From positions 18,973-82,972 of the forward strand of contig NZ_JACSWC010000158.1 of NCBI RefSeq assembly GCF_016888165.1: a DNA stretch of 64,000 nucleotides, read 5' to 3'. Position numbers and translations under genes: made by a program. The notes beneath the pieces are model-generated. The model was given only the letters and a program-made list of their open reading frames with translations, made no database searches and was not told the DNA's origin. Position 1 is the stretch's first letter, and every line of letters begins with the position of its first letter. This document shows, one piece after another, positions 1 through 8,817 of the stretch. This stretch comes from Halomicronema sp. CCY15110 (GTDB taxonomy: Bacteria > Cyanobacteriota > Cyanobacteriia > Phormidesmidales > Phormidesmidaceae).

Positions 1-106
1 AAAGAGAATTTAGGTTTCCCTGAGTTTGAGAGCTTCCACTCAACAGATTTCTCCGCTGAGGCTCAGTTTTCTAAGTCCGTAGCGTCTACCATTCCGCCAC
101 GCCCCC
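1..106 (-). tRNA. trnL: tRNA-Leu(UAA), 5' exon plus start of group I intron (cut by window edge)
   Basis: Read on the minus strand, a tRNA begins at 106 with GGGGGCGTGGCGGAATGG, followed by a leucine-type D arm and the anticodon-stem 5' strand, ending at 73 (34 nt exon). The sequence then changes at the anticodon into bases 72..1, which match my memory of the cyanobacterial tRNA-Leu(UAA) group I intron: an ACTGAGCC-like start, a short hairpin, then CTCAAACTCAGGGAAACC. This intron splits the UAA anticodon after its first bases and is self-splicing; it is widespread in cyanobacteria and plastids. The rest of the intron and the 3' exon lie outside the window. Family recognition is from memory of the consensus; the exon is directly visible. 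Confidence 0.9.
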
Positions 107-281
107 TGGTTGTGCCTAAGAGTCAAACCCTCAGGAATATCTATATTACAGATGAAACTCCACTATCGATCATCTTTCTACCAAGAATCGTCTTGCCCTT
201 AGAATATGTTTACGGAAGTTATGTCATGTTGACTGTGGGGCCAGTGCAGTGTCGCGGCCCAGCCATTTACTGGAGAATTGC

Positions 282-527
282 ATGTTGGAAACGTTGCCCC
301 TCTCTTTAGACACTTTGATTAGTCTTGGTCTGTATGGCGGTCTGGCGATCGCTTATTTGCTGGTGATTCCGGCGGCGATTCTGTTTTACCTCAAGGCAAA
401 ATGGCATAAGGTGAGTTCGGTCGAGCGGTTTGTGCTGTACGGATTGATGTTTGTCTTTTTTCCCGGCATGTTGCTGCTGAGCCCCTTTTTGAACTTTCGC
501 CCGCAGCCACGATCGCTGAATTCTTAG
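282..527 (+). CDS. ndhL: NAD(P)H-quinone oxidoreductase subunit L (NdhL)
   Basis: Small hydrophobic subunit of the cyanobacterial/plastid NDH-1 (photosynthetic complex I), a thylakoid complex used in respiration and cyclic electron flow. The 81-residue product starts [12 protein letters not shown], has two membrane spans (about residues 10-34 and 45-65) and ends with the characteristic [10 protein letters not shown] tail. I chose the ATG at 282, not the upstream ATG at 249, because family members begin with this MLETLP-like sequence and GGAG lies just before it. Length and both ends fit the family. It stands alone, downstream of the divergent tRNA-Leu gene. Confidence 0.93.
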   Translation: MLETLPLSLDTLISLGLYGGLAIAYLLVIPAAILFYLKAKWHKVSSVERFVLYGLMFVFFPGMLLLSPFLNFRPQPRSLNS

Positions 528-737
528 ACCTTGTGGGGTTTACCACGGGTTTCCTTAACCACTGTCGTTGATGGGCTTGGCCGGCACATAGTTGAGGGCC
601 AGCTCGTCGGAAAATGATTTCGTTGGGTGCTGACGCAATCGATTATTTTCTCTCGGGTGCGCATTCGCCAGTACATGAGCGATCGCATTTGCTTGGGCGA
701 GAGAATACGGGGTTTGTCAGGCATCTGGAGCAATGGC

Positions 738-2258
738 ATGGACGTTGGGGCAGGCAGGTGGCGACGCTGGGGACTGGTAGGGGTGGCCTTGCTGGGCAGC
801 TGTAGCGGGGGGGCTCCGGCTGAGTCACTGCATCTGGCGACGGCACCGGGAGCCACCGTGCCAACGCCAGAAGCGGGCGTCATCGTCCATTTATTTGAGT
901 GGACCTGGCCGGACATCGCCCAGGAATGCGAGCGGGTGCTGGGGCCGCAGGGCTATCAGGCGGTGCAGATTTCGCCGCCGCAAGAGCACGTCATCGTACC
1001 GGAACTGGGGTTTCCGTGGTGGCAACGGTATCAGCCGGTGAGCTATCAGCTCATTAGCCGCAGCGGCGATCGCGCGCAGTTGGCGGACATGGTGCAGCGC
1101 TGCCGGGCCGTTGGAGTCGAGGTTTATGCCGATGTGGTGATCAATCACATGGCGGCGATCGACTCAGCGCCGGGCTCTGCGGGAACGATCTTTCGCCGAT
1201 ATCACTACCCAGGGTTGTACGGCTCCGCAGACTTCAACCATTGTCAGCAGTCGATTCGTGATTATCAAAACGCCGATGAAGTAACCCAGTGTGAGTTGGT
1301 GGGACTGCCCGACTTGAACACCGCTTTGCCGTCGGTGCAGGGCCAGTTAGCCGATTATTTGGTTGATTTGGCGAGTTTGGGGATTGCCGGATTTCGCATT
1401 GATGCGGCTAAGCATATACGCAGTGAAGAACTGGCGGCGATTTTGCAGCAGGTGCGAGATCGCCTGGATGCCGATCCTTTCATCTACCAAGAGGTCATCG
1501 ACCCCGGCACGGAGGCGATTAAAAAGCACGACTATTACGAGGCGGGCCATGTGATTGACTTTGAGTATGGTCGGTTAGTGGGGGAGGCGTTTTTGAATGC
1601 GGGCGATCGCTCCCCGGCGGATTTACTCGAAGCGCTATCCATCGCTGATTTAGTGCCGAGTCAGCAAGCGGTGGTGTTTATCGACAATCACGATAAGCAG
1701 CGGGGGCATGGTGGGGGTGGCAACTATGTCACGTATCAATCTGGGGATTTGCATACCCTGGCGATGGTGTTTATGCTGGCGTATCCCTACGGTCAGCCCC
1801 GGATCATGTCGAGCTACGCTTTCGAAACTTCTGATCAAGGCCCGCCTGCGACGGCGGCGGGTCGCACCCGCACCGTTTATTCGCCCGATCGCCTCGGCTG
1901 TGGGGGCGAATGGGTCTGTGAGCACCGCCAGCCGGAAATTATGGCGATGGTGGCGTTTCGGGCGGCGACCCAAGAACAGTCTACGGTAACGGACTGGTGG
2001 AGCAACGGTAGCAATCAGATTGCCTTTGGGCGGGGAGATCGCGGCTTTGTCGTGATCAACCGTGAATCGACAACGCTGACCCATACCTTTCAAACTCAGC
2101 TCCCGGCGGGCGATTATTGCGAAGTGATGAGTGCGGAAATTCAGGCCAATGGCGACTGCGATCGCGTCATTACCGTGGATGAGACGGGACAGTTTCGGAC
2201 GACGGTAGCGGCGATGTCAGCGATCGCTCTACATCAAGCGGCGCTGATACATGAGTAG
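738..2258 (+). CDS. alpha-amylase family glycoside hydrolase (GH13), predicted lipoprotein
   Basis: Predicted alpha-1,4-glucan hydrolase acting outside the cytoplasmic membrane. From the ATG at 738 the protein has a short basic start, a hydrophobic stretch and a lipobox-like LGSC followed by a Gly/Ala-rich linker, suggesting lipid anchoring. The GH13 barrel starts at about residue 45 (VIVHLFEWTW). The catalytic set is visible: nucleophile Asp in GFRIDAAKH (about residue 221), acid/base Glu in YQEVID (about 252) and the third Asp in FIDNHD (about 318), with VINHM earlier. The GHGGGGN loop after FIDNHD resembles the animal/Streptomyces-type amylase subgroup. GGAG seven bases before the ATG at 738 decides the start; in-frame GTG 627 and ATG 675 are alternatives. 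Function is confident; the exact substrate is not known. Confidence 0.9.
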   Translation: MDVGAGRWRRWGLVGVALLGSCSGGAPAESLHLATAPGATVPTPEAGVIVHLFEWTWPDIAQECERVLGPQGYQAVQISPPQEHVIVPELGFPWWQRYQPVSYQLISRSGDRAQLADMVQRCRAVGVEVYADVVINHMAAIDSAPGSAGTIFRRYHYPGLYGSADFNHCQQSIRDYQNADEVTQCELVGLPDLNTALPSVQGQLADYLVDLASLGIAGFRIDAAKHIRSEELAAILQQVRDRLDADPFIYQEVIDPGTEAIKKHDYYEAGHVIDFEYGRLVGEAFLNAGDRSPADLLEALSIADLVPSQQAVVFIDNHDKQRGHGGGGNYVTYQSGDLHTLAMVFMLAYPYGQPRIMSSYAFETSDQGPPATAAGRTRTVYSPDRLGCGGEWVCEHRQPEIMAMVAFRAATQEQSTVTDWWSNGSNQIAFGRGDRGFVVINRESTTLTHTFQTQLPAGDYCEVMSAEIQANGDCDRVITVDETGQFRTTVAAMSAIALHQAALIHE

Positions 2259-2337
2259 CTGAGGACAGGGGATGAGTCGCGCAGACGACCGGAACTAATT
2301 CGCAAGTTAAAATCGAAGCGAACTCAAGCTTACCGCT

Positions 2338-3087
2338 ATGACCCTATTCGTATCTGGGACGGCCCCCCAGCCGCCGGGCGTCATGATGCCGCTGCAGCCC
2401 GTTGTGCAGCTAGAACAGATTTCGCGGATCTACGGCACGGGGGAAGCGATGATCAAAGCCTGCGATCGCATTACCCTGACCATTCACCGGGGCGAATATT
2501 GCGCCATTATGGGCGAATCTGGCTCGGGCAAGACCACTCTGATGAACATCATCGGCTGTCTGGATCAGCCGAGTCGCGGGCGCTATGAACTGGATGGCGT
2601 CAACGTGTCGCACCTGAGCAAAAATCGCTTGGCGCGGCTACGCAATCGCCAGATTGGCTTTGTGTTTCAGCGCTACGAACTGTTGAATAATCTGACGGCT
2701 CTGGAAAATGTGATTTTGCCGTTGATGTATGCGGGGGTGGGACGACGCCAGCGGCAACGTCTGGCCACCGCAGCGCTGCGGCGCATGGGGCTGGGCCATC
2801 GGCTGGATAAACGTCCCAGTCAACTGTCGGGCGGGCAGCAGCAGCGAGTGGCGATCGCCCGCGCCATTGTCAACCGGCCTCTGCTCTTGTTGGCGGACGA
2901 GCCGACCGGAGCGCTGGATACCCATTCTGCCGAGACCGTCATGACGATCTTTGATGAACTGCACGCCAGCGGCATGACCATTGTGATGGTCACCCATTCC
3001 CATGAGGTGGCTTGCTACAGTAAGCGCATCATTCAGGTCAGTGATGGCCACATTGTGAATGATCATTTGTCGCCCCAGGAGGTCTGA
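2338..3087 (+). CDS. ABC transporter ATP-binding protein, MacB/LolD type
   Basis: ATPase subunit of a MacB-type (ABC3) exporter. It has a Walker A GESGSGKTT (about residues 59-67), a signature LSGGQQQR (about 163) and a Walker [14 protein letters not shown] (about 182), the last extended with the TGALD signature common in this subfamily. The length (249 aa) is normal. Some 45 bases of the N-terminus may be extra, since ATGs at 2383 and 2386 are possible starts closer to the conserved domain. It is the first gene of a four-gene unit with an adaptor, an FtsX-like permease and a TolC-like protein; here the ATPase and permease are separate polypeptides, unlike E. coli MacB, where they are fused. 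Confidence 0.93.
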   Translation: MTLFVSGTAPQPPGVMMPLQPVVQLEQISRIYGTGEAMIKACDRITLTIHRGEYCAIMGESGSGKTTLMNIIGCLDQPSRGRYELDGVNVSHLSKNRLARLRNRQIGFVFQRYELLNNLTALENVILPLMYAGVGRRQRQRLATAALRRMGLGHRLDKRPSQLSGGQQQRVAIARAIVNRPLLLLADEPTGALDTHSAETVMTIFDELHASGMTIVMVTHSHEVACYSKRIIQVSDGHIVNDHLSPQEV

Positions 3088-3121
3088 CACTCCACGGCGG
3101 CAGCACTGTCATTGACGATGG

Positions 3122-4564
3122 ATGAAGGAAACTCAGCTAACCCAAATTATGGTGGACGATTCAGGTGTGCCTCCCAATCAGGACCGCGTTTTGGCCTCCT
3201 CAGCCCCTGAGGAGATGCCGACAACCATGCCCTCTGCTCCAACCTCTATGCCCCTGGCCGATCATGCCGATGACTTAGAGGACTTAGATGTGTGGGCGGC
3301 GGCGGCCAACGCCAAACAGTCAGCCGGGTTCAAATGGCTGTTGGCCTCTGGTCTGGTAGCAGTCTTGGGCATGGGGGCCTGGCTGGGCTATCGGGGGTTT
3401 AGTCAGGCGTCGCCAGCGGTCGTCATGGTCAGCACCGCGCCCGTCAGTCGCGATGATTTAGAAGTGGTCATCACGGAGGCGGGGGTGGTGGAGCTGGGCG
3501 GCCAGCAAACCTTTAAAGCTCCCGGCGATGTGACGGTGCAGGCGGTGTTGGTGGAAGAACGGCAGCGGGTGGCACAGGGCCAAGTGTTGCTGGAATTGCG
3601 CGATCGCGATTTGCAGCAACGGCTGGCCGATCGCTCAGTGCAAGCCCGCATCAATCAAATCGATCTCCAGCGGCAAGCAGAAGTGTTGGCCGAGCGGCGA
3701 TCGCGGGTAGTGGATGCCGAAAACCGCTTGGCCGACTCGACGGACTTGCTGGAGCAAGGCTACATCTCAGAAGATGCCTTTCGGGATGATCGGCGAGCGT
3801 TAGAGGATGCGCAATCGGATCTGCGCAATGCCGAAGTGGAATTAACCAAAGCCCAATTGCAAGTACAGCAAGACCAACTGACCTTAGCCAGCCTCCAGCA
3901 AGAACTGACCGATAATCAGATTGTGTCGCCCATTGCGGCGATCGTGCTGAATGTAGATGTGAACCCCGGCGATGGCGTTGAGCGGGAAGGGCGACTGCTG
4001 AGTATTGGCGACCCCACCCAAGAGAGCATTCGCCTAGAGCTGACCACCTTGAATGCGACCAGAGTGGGCCTGGGGATGCCGGTGCGAGTGAGCGTGATTG
4101 GCCCGAATCCGGAGATTTTTGAGGGACGCATTGTGCGCGTCTCGCCCCAAGCCGTGACCGAAGACACCAACGCGGAGCAGTCCACCGTCGAGGCCGAGGC
4201 CACGTTGAACCAGCCCAGTGGCTCGTTGATTCCGGGCAGTGCCGTCAGCGTCGATATTATCTTGGAGCAGCGTCAAAATGCCCTCGTGGTGCCCGTAACG
4301 GCGGTGCAGCGAGAGGGCGAAACGCCCTATGTCTGGGTGCGCGATGCAGATGATCTGGCCCAGCGTCGCGAAGTGGCCATTGGTTTGGAAACTCTGGAAG
4401 CGGTGGAGATTACGTCGGGGCTTCAAGAGGGGGATGAAATTGTCGTGTCGATGCCCCCCGAAGCACGTCTCGTGCCGGGGCAACCCTTGCAGACGGAGGC
4501 CGACGCGGGGCCGACTGATCAGCAAAATGGCGCTAACCAAAGTCGTCGCGGTGGAGCAATGTAA
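3122..4564 (+). CDS. efflux periplasmic adaptor (membrane fusion protein, MacA/HlyD-like)
   Basis: Bridges the inner-membrane ABC permease to the outer-membrane TolC-like channel. It has an acidic, Pro/Met-rich cytoplasmic N-terminus of about 70 residues, one membrane anchor (about residues 72-92) and a lipoyl-like half ending VLLELRDRDL. A Gln/Glu/Arg/Leu-rich coiled-coil hairpin spans about residues 170-265. It is followed by the second lipoyl half (NQIVSPIAAIVLNVDVNPGD) and a beta-barrel/membrane-proximal region (ALVVPVTAVQREG). The C-terminus is short and Gly/Gln-rich. The long acidic N-terminal extension before the anchor is unusual for MacA-like adaptors. It ends two bases before the permease ATG, implying a single transcript and coupled translation. 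Confidence 0.92.
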   Translation: MKETQLTQIMVDDSGVPPNQDRVLASSAPEEMPTTMPSAPTSMPLADHADDLEDLDVWAAAANAKQSAGFKWLLASGLVAVLGMGAWLGYRGFSQASPAVVMVSTAPVSRDDLEVVITEAGVVELGGQQTFKAPGDVTVQAVLVEERQRVAQGQVLLELRDRDLQQRLADRSVQARINQIDLQRQAEVLAERRSRVVDAENRLADSTDLLEQGYISEDAFRDDRRALEDAQSDLRNAEVELTKAQLQVQQDQLTLASLQQELTDNQIVSPIAAIVLNVDVNPGDGVEREGRLLSIGDPTQESIRLELTTLNATRVGLGMPVRVSVIGPNPEIFEGRIVRVSPQAVTEDTNAEQSTVEAEATLNQPSGSLIPGSAVSVDIILEQRQNALVVPVTAVQREGETPYVWVRDADDLAQRREVAIGLETLEAVEITSGLQEGDEIVVSMPPEARLVPGQPLQTEADAGPTDQQNGANQSRRGGAM

Positions 4565-4566
4565 CC

Positions 4567-5763
4567 ATGGCCCTTTCTCCTGCGGATTTAATCTTGACCA
4601 CCTTCCGCGATTTGGGCGGTAACTGGGTGCGATCGGGGCTGACCACCCTGGGCATTTTCATGGGCGTAGCGGCAGTCAATGCCACCTTGAATATCGAGGC
4701 GATCACGTCGGCCCAGATTCAGCAAAAGCTTGACCAGCGCGATAACCCGTTCGTATTCACCTGGATGTATGACCCCACCTGGACTAAACCCGCCCCGGAA
4801 CTCGGGGAAGAAGATTTTGTGGCGATGCAGCAAACTGTCGCTGGCATTGCTGGCGTGAGTCGCACCACGCAGGTGTTTAACGTTGACCAAGTGCGGCATC
4901 AAGGTCAAGTGTCCAATGAGGCCGACATTGAGGGGGTATCGCTCAACTTTCAACAAATCACGGGGCGACAAATCACGGCTGGACGATTTTTTCAGCAGGC
5001 CGATTTCGATGAATACTATCCCGTTGCGGTGATTGATTCGGTGTTGGCCGAGCAGCTGTTTCCGGAGGGATCGCCAGTGGGACAGGGCTTATTTTTAGAC
5101 ACGGTGCGGTTGACGGTGGTCGGTGTGGTGGAGACGAAACGCGGGCGGGCCGATCGCGAACCGACGGGATTGGTTTGGTTGACCCAAAATTATGCCGATG
5201 CGATCGCGGGGCGATCGACTTGGGGCCGGACTCAAATCGCCATTGCTGAACTCGACGATTACGAAACAGTGGAAGATGGCGTGCGTAATTTTTTAGAGCA
5301 GCGGTATCCGGGCTTTACCGTGCAGGTATTTGGTAATGCTGAGGATCTCTATCGCGAAGAACAGCAGCAGCGCACCAGCACCCGCATCCTGAAAGTGGTG
5401 GGGCTGCTGGCTCTCGTCATCGGTGGTGTGGGCATTGCCAATATTACGATCGCGGCGGTGATGGAACGCACCCGCGAGATTGGTCTGCGTCGCGCCATTG
5501 GGGCCACCGATTGGGAAGTCATGATGCAGTTTATTGCCGAGGCGGCGCTGTTGAGTTTGATTGGCGGCACGGCGGCGATCGCCTCCATTCACGGGTTAAC
5601 CAAAGTGGCGACGACCCAGGTGTTTGAAGCGCCCTACACGTTTCGCGTCCAAGACGCGGCGATCTCCATGGGGGCGGCCTTTGCGGTGGGGGTGGGGGCG
5701 AGTTTTTTCCCTGCCCTGCGGATTACGCAAATTGATGTTGTCCAAGCCCTGCGAGGAGAGTAG
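4567..5763 (+). CDS. ABC transporter permease (FtsX/MacB-type)
   Basis: Integral membrane subunit of the MacB-type exporter. It shows the ABC3 layout: one N-terminal membrane helix (about residues 18-38), a large periplasmic MacB_PCD-type domain of about 230 residues, then three C-terminal helices (about 275-297, 322-345 and 365-388). The motif ERTREIGLRRAIGA before the second helix is highly characteristic of FtsX-domain permeases. At 398 residues it lacks the ATPase domain found in fused MacB. It starts two bases after the adaptor stop and ends two bases before the TolC-like ATG, so the genes are tightly coupled. The substrate (peptide, lipid or secondary metabolite) cannot be inferred. Confidence 0.93.
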   Translation: MALSPADLILTTFRDLGGNWVRSGLTTLGIFMGVAAVNATLNIEAITSAQIQQKLDQRDNPFVFTWMYDPTWTKPAPELGEEDFVAMQQTVAGIAGVSRTTQVFNVDQVRHQGQVSNEADIEGVSLNFQQITGRQITAGRFFQQADFDEYYPVAVIDSVLAEQLFPEGSPVGQGLFLDTVRLTVVGVVETKRGRADREPTGLVWLTQNYADAIAGRSTWGRTQIAIAELDDYETVEDGVRNFLEQRYPGFTVQVFGNAEDLYREEQQQRTSTRILKVVGLLALVIGGVGIANITIAAVMERTREIGLRRAIGATDWEVMMQFIAEAALLSLIGGTAAIASIHGLTKVATTQVFEAPYTFRVQDAAISMGAAFAVGVGASFFPALRITQIDVVQALRGE

Positions 5764-5765
5764 CC

Positions 5766-7424
5766 ATGGTCTGGTTCTGCGGTCAACGGATGGGGCGTTT
5801 AGCGGGAAGTCTCGCGCTGCTGGGGGCGATCGCTCCCATTCCCACTTTCGCCAATGTCACCGAACCGCTGGACGCCACCAGTCCAGTGATCCTAGCTAGC
5901 GACCATGCTGCGCCAGCAGGCACTGCCCCGACTTTCAACAATGAGTCAGAGCTAGGGCAAAGCGATCGCCCCCAAGTCGCCTTGAATCTGACCGATTTGA
6001 TTCAGTTGGTGGTGGCGGGCAATCGGGATTTGCGCGATCGCCAATTGCAGCGGCTGATCGAGCAGCAACAACTGGTCGAAGCCGAGTCGCGCTTTGACCC
6101 GCGTTTTACCCCGGCAGTGGGCCTTGGTACCACCCAAACCTTTGCAGACGACTTCATCCTCAACCGGAATCTACGAGGCAGCATTGGGGGCAGTGCGATC
6201 GAAATTGGCGATCGCACTGCCCTGACCCAAAGCGCGGGGGTACTGGGCGAAGTAACTACCCGCCAGGGCACCCAAATTGGCCTCACCCTCGACGCTTTAG
6301 GAGACACCCCTATGAGCTTGCGGCTGACTCAGCCCCTGTTGCGTGGGGCCGGCACCACCATTAACGAGGCTCCGGTAGACATTGCCCGATTGCAAGAATC
6401 ACAAAACTTTCTGGGATTACAGCAAACCTTGATCGAGACGGTGAGCACCACGGTGACGCAATACACCAGCCTCATTCAGGCCCAAGCGGCGGTGGAAATT
6501 CAATCTCAGGCCTTAGCTCGCCGCCAGCAGCAACTCGAAATTTTGACCGCCTTAGTGGCAGCGGGGCGTCGGGCCGCAGTGGAACTAACCGACACCCGGC
6601 GCTCCGTCGCGAATGCCGAGCGCGACTTGTTGGTGGCGCAGACGGGCCTGGAGGCGGCCAACACAGCATTACTAGATCAATTGGGAACGGATCAAAATCT
6701 GTTGTTTGTTGCAGCGGCGGAGACGATTCGCGACCTGTTTGCAGCGGCGGTGGCGCGCGTGGAACCCTATGAGGTCGAAACCTTAGTGGCGATCGCCTAT
6801 CAACAGCGCCCTGACTATCGCCAAACCCTGCTAGCCCAGGATGTGGCCCAGCTCAATTTAGCAGTAGCGGCTGATGACTTACGCTGGCAGCTCAATCTAG
6901 AAGGCGATGCAGATCTGGGCGATGCTTCAAACACGACGCTGGGGCTAGTCGCCCGGCGCACCTTTGACGACCCAGCGCTAGAAACCGCGCGGGTGCGCCG
7001 GGAAGTTGAGACCGCTCAGCAGGCCAATCGACTGTCGCAGCAGCGCATCGCCATTCGCAATGAAATCACCAACCGCCTGAATACTGTGCAGACCAACTTG
7101 GTGCGCGTCGATGCGGCGCGGCGGGCCACAGAAAATGCCCGTTTGCAGTTGGAGGCGACCCGTGAACTGTTTGAACGGGGCCGCTCAGGCGGCAATCTAT
7201 TTCAGGTTATTTCTCAAGAGGAAAACCTGGTCACCGCCCAAAGCCAGGAACTCCAGGCCGAAATCGAATTCCTCAACAGCATCGTTGCCCTGGATCAGTC
7301 GGTCGGTCTGACGTTGGACATTTGGCGCAGTGAGGTCGACTTTACGCCCGCATTTTCACCCCCCACCACGACTGAACCACTGGCTCCGACTGATATTACT
7401 GAAATTGAGGTGGGGAACCCGTAG
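5766..7424 (+). CDS. TolC-family outer membrane efflux protein
   Basis: Outer membrane channel predicted to complete the tripartite exporter encoded just upstream. The 552-residue product begins with a signal peptide (hydrophobic MGRLAGSLALLGAIAPI, cleaved near a FANV-like site), followed by a linker and two TolC-like repeats rich in Ala/Gln/Leu alpha-helix. Repeat motifs such as SLRLTQPLLRGAG and the C-terminal RELFERGRSGGNLFQVISQEENLV are typical of OEP-family proteins. It carries a Pro/Thr-rich C-terminal tail. It is separated by two bases from the permease gene and is the last gene of the unit. No clear T-rich terminator follows; a hairpin lies about 85 bp downstream. Confidence 0.9.
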   Translation: MVWFCGQRMGRLAGSLALLGAIAPIPTFANVTEPLDATSPVILASDHAAPAGTAPTFNNESELGQSDRPQVALNLTDLIQLVVAGNRDLRDRQLQRLIEQQQLVEAESRFDPRFTPAVGLGTTQTFADDFILNRNLRGSIGGSAIEIGDRTALTQSAGVLGEVTTRQGTQIGLTLDALGDTPMSLRLTQPLLRGAGTTINEAPVDIARLQESQNFLGLQQTLIETVSTTVTQYTSLIQAQAAVEIQSQALARRQQQLEILTALVAAGRRAAVELTDTRRSVANAERDLLVAQTGLEAANTALLDQLGTDQNLLFVAAAETIRDLFAAAVARVEPYEVETLVAIAYQQRPDYRQTLLAQDVAQLNLAVAADDLRWQLNLEGDADLGDASNTTLGLVARRTFDDPALETARVRREVETAQQANRLSQQRIAIRNEITNRLNTVQTNLVRVDAARRATENARLQLEATRELFERGRSGGNLFQVISQEENLVTAQSQELQAEIEFLNSIVALDQSVGLTLDIWRSEVDFTPAFSPPTTTEPLAPTDITEIEVGNP

Positions 7425-7488
7425 CCTAAGCCGAGCGCTACAACTATGCAAAGGTGCCAGGTCCATGGGAGCTTCGCTCACGGGGGGA

Positions 7489-7539
7489 ATACCAATTTAG
7501 TTTTGAAATGCCCCTTTACCGATGAAGGTAAAGGGGCAT
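7489..7539. repeat. solo copy of a TTTAGTTTTGAAATG-CCC repeat fused to a perfect hairpin
   Basis: AATTTAGTTTTGAAATG here is nearly identical to the terminal inverted repeats of the element at 9088-9207. It runs straight into a perfect 12 bp hairpin (7509-7538, TGCCCCTTTACC paired with GGTAAAGGGGCA). No second end was found nearby, so it may be a solo end of a decayed mobile element. The rest of the 7425-7740 gap shows no convincing gene. Confidence 0.5.
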
Positions 7540-7740
7540 GAGCATAAAAATCGAGGTGAACTGTTTCCTGATAATTGAAGAAAATCCCTCTACGCTCAAA
7601 AGTGAAAGACCTAGAGAGCCCCCCCTTTTTCAGGATGTATCGGCAGCATACTGCGGTGGTTCAGGGGGCTGACCCGATGTCCGCTGATGTTTGCCAATGA
7701 GTGGAAAAACCATATCAATAGCGCCATACTATTGCGCCCC

Positions 7741-7773
7741 AAAATAAAACCCCTCACCGGCAAAGGCAAGGGG
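7741..7773 (-). terminator. putative intrinsic terminator of the EF-hand gene
   Basis: On the minus strand an imperfect stem with CCCCT/AGGGG ends is followed by TTTTATTTT. It lies about 100 bp beyond the stop of the EF-hand repeat gene, in the right orientation. Confidence 0.5.
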
Positions 7774-7869
7774 AGCATGAGGAGTCACTGATGAAATGTA
7801 TGCACCTCGAAGTTGATTAATCGTCTCGTTTCATCCAGAGTGACGACACTGTGATCAAAAACCGTTATT

Positions 7870-8292
7870 TCAATATCCATCCCGTTGATCACGGTTGAAG
7901 TTATGCCGCTCATCCAGTGTGACTTCATCGTTGCCATTGGTATCGGTAGCTTCATCCAATGATTGATGCGCCACAGTTGCCGCCGGACCCTTGTGATACC
8001 CATCCCGTTGATCACGGTTGAAGTTATGCCGCTCATGCAATGTGAGTACCTCATTGCCATTGATATCGGTAGCTTCATCCAATGATTGATGCGCCACAGT
8101 TGCCGTCGGACCCTTGTGATACCCATCCCGTTGATCACGGTTGAAGTTATGCAACTCATGCAGTGTGACTTCATCGTTGCCATTGATATCGGCAGCTTCA
8201 TCTTTCGGGCCAAATTGCTCAGCCTGAGCAGTCGCTGCTAGCGTGCCTAGCGAAACCAAAATTACTAAGGTGGAAAATAAAAAGCGTTTCAT
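7870..8292 (-). CDS. secreted EF-hand repeat protein (predicted calcium-binding)
   Basis: Small exported protein, 140 residues: a signal peptide (MKRFLF, hydrophobic core, cleavage near ATAQA-EQ) followed by three near-identical repeats of about 36 residues. Each repeat holds a 12-residue EF-hand-like loop, for example DINGNDEVTLHE, with D1, N3, N5, hydrophobic V8 and E12; loop position 6 is Asp or Glu instead of the usual Gly. The loops are linked by HNFNRDQRDGY. The underlying DNA repeats are about 108 bp and highly similar, so unequal recombination is likely. After the stop at 7870 a partial fourth repeat continues in another frame (see findings). Calcium binding is inferred from the loops; the role is unknown. 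Confidence 0.75.
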   Translation of the reverse strand: MKRFLFSTLVILVSLGTLAATAQAEQFGPKDEAADINGNDEVTLHELHNFNRDQRDGYHKGPTATVAHQSLDEATDINGNEVLTLHERHNFNRDQRDGYHKGPAATVAHQSLDEATDTNGNDEVTLDERHNFNRDQRDGY

Positions 8293-8295
8293 TAT

Positions 8296-8583
8296 ATGAG
8301 TCTCAATTCAATCAAAGCTCAAACCTTTTTAAAGGGGTTATTGCTTTGTTGCTACCTATTTTACCACTTCTTATTCGGCATTTATCTGATAGCACACCAG
8401 GGACAGGCTGAGAAAGAAATTAAGATTGCTCAGACAAAAAACAAAGTCTATTACCACATGAAAAAGGGACTACTGTTTTCTTCGAATGATACTAAATTGC
8501 TTTCTAGCGTACTGTTTTCCGAGAAAAGTATTTTTCTTGCAGCCTCAAAATATGTAACGCATTCGTTACAAGAAACCCCATGA
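8296..8583 (+). CDS. hypothetical small membrane protein (doubtful)
   Basis: An ATG-started frame of 95 codons with one strongly hydrophobic segment (about residues 12-34) followed by a Lys/Ser-rich tail. I recognise no family. It starts three bases from the start of the divergent EF-hand gene, which leaves almost no room for two promoters, and its base use is AT-rich. It may be spurious or part of the decayed stretch that follows. The 8584-8817 interval has no supported gene. Confidence 0.25.
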   Translation: MSLNSIKAQTFLKGLLLCCYLFYHFLFGIYLIAHQGQAEKEIKIAQTKNKVYYHMKKGLLFSSNDTKLLSSVLFSEKSIFLAASKYVTHSLQETP

Positions 8584-8817
8584 GGTTTCCCCAGAAAAGT
8601 GAATTTTATTGCCGTTAATTCTTTTTCGGAAAGTAATAAATTGACGGCTATTATCGCTAGTAATCAACCACTTCTTTCTATTTGAAGTACTGTTTAAAGG
8701 GGAGTTAATTTGTTGATATTTCAAAAAATGAAGGATAATAAAAATCCCTCATGTGAGTATCGTTGCCTATGGTGCCAAGCTCGAGCGAACATCTCGATCA
8801 GCGTCGTGCCGACACTC

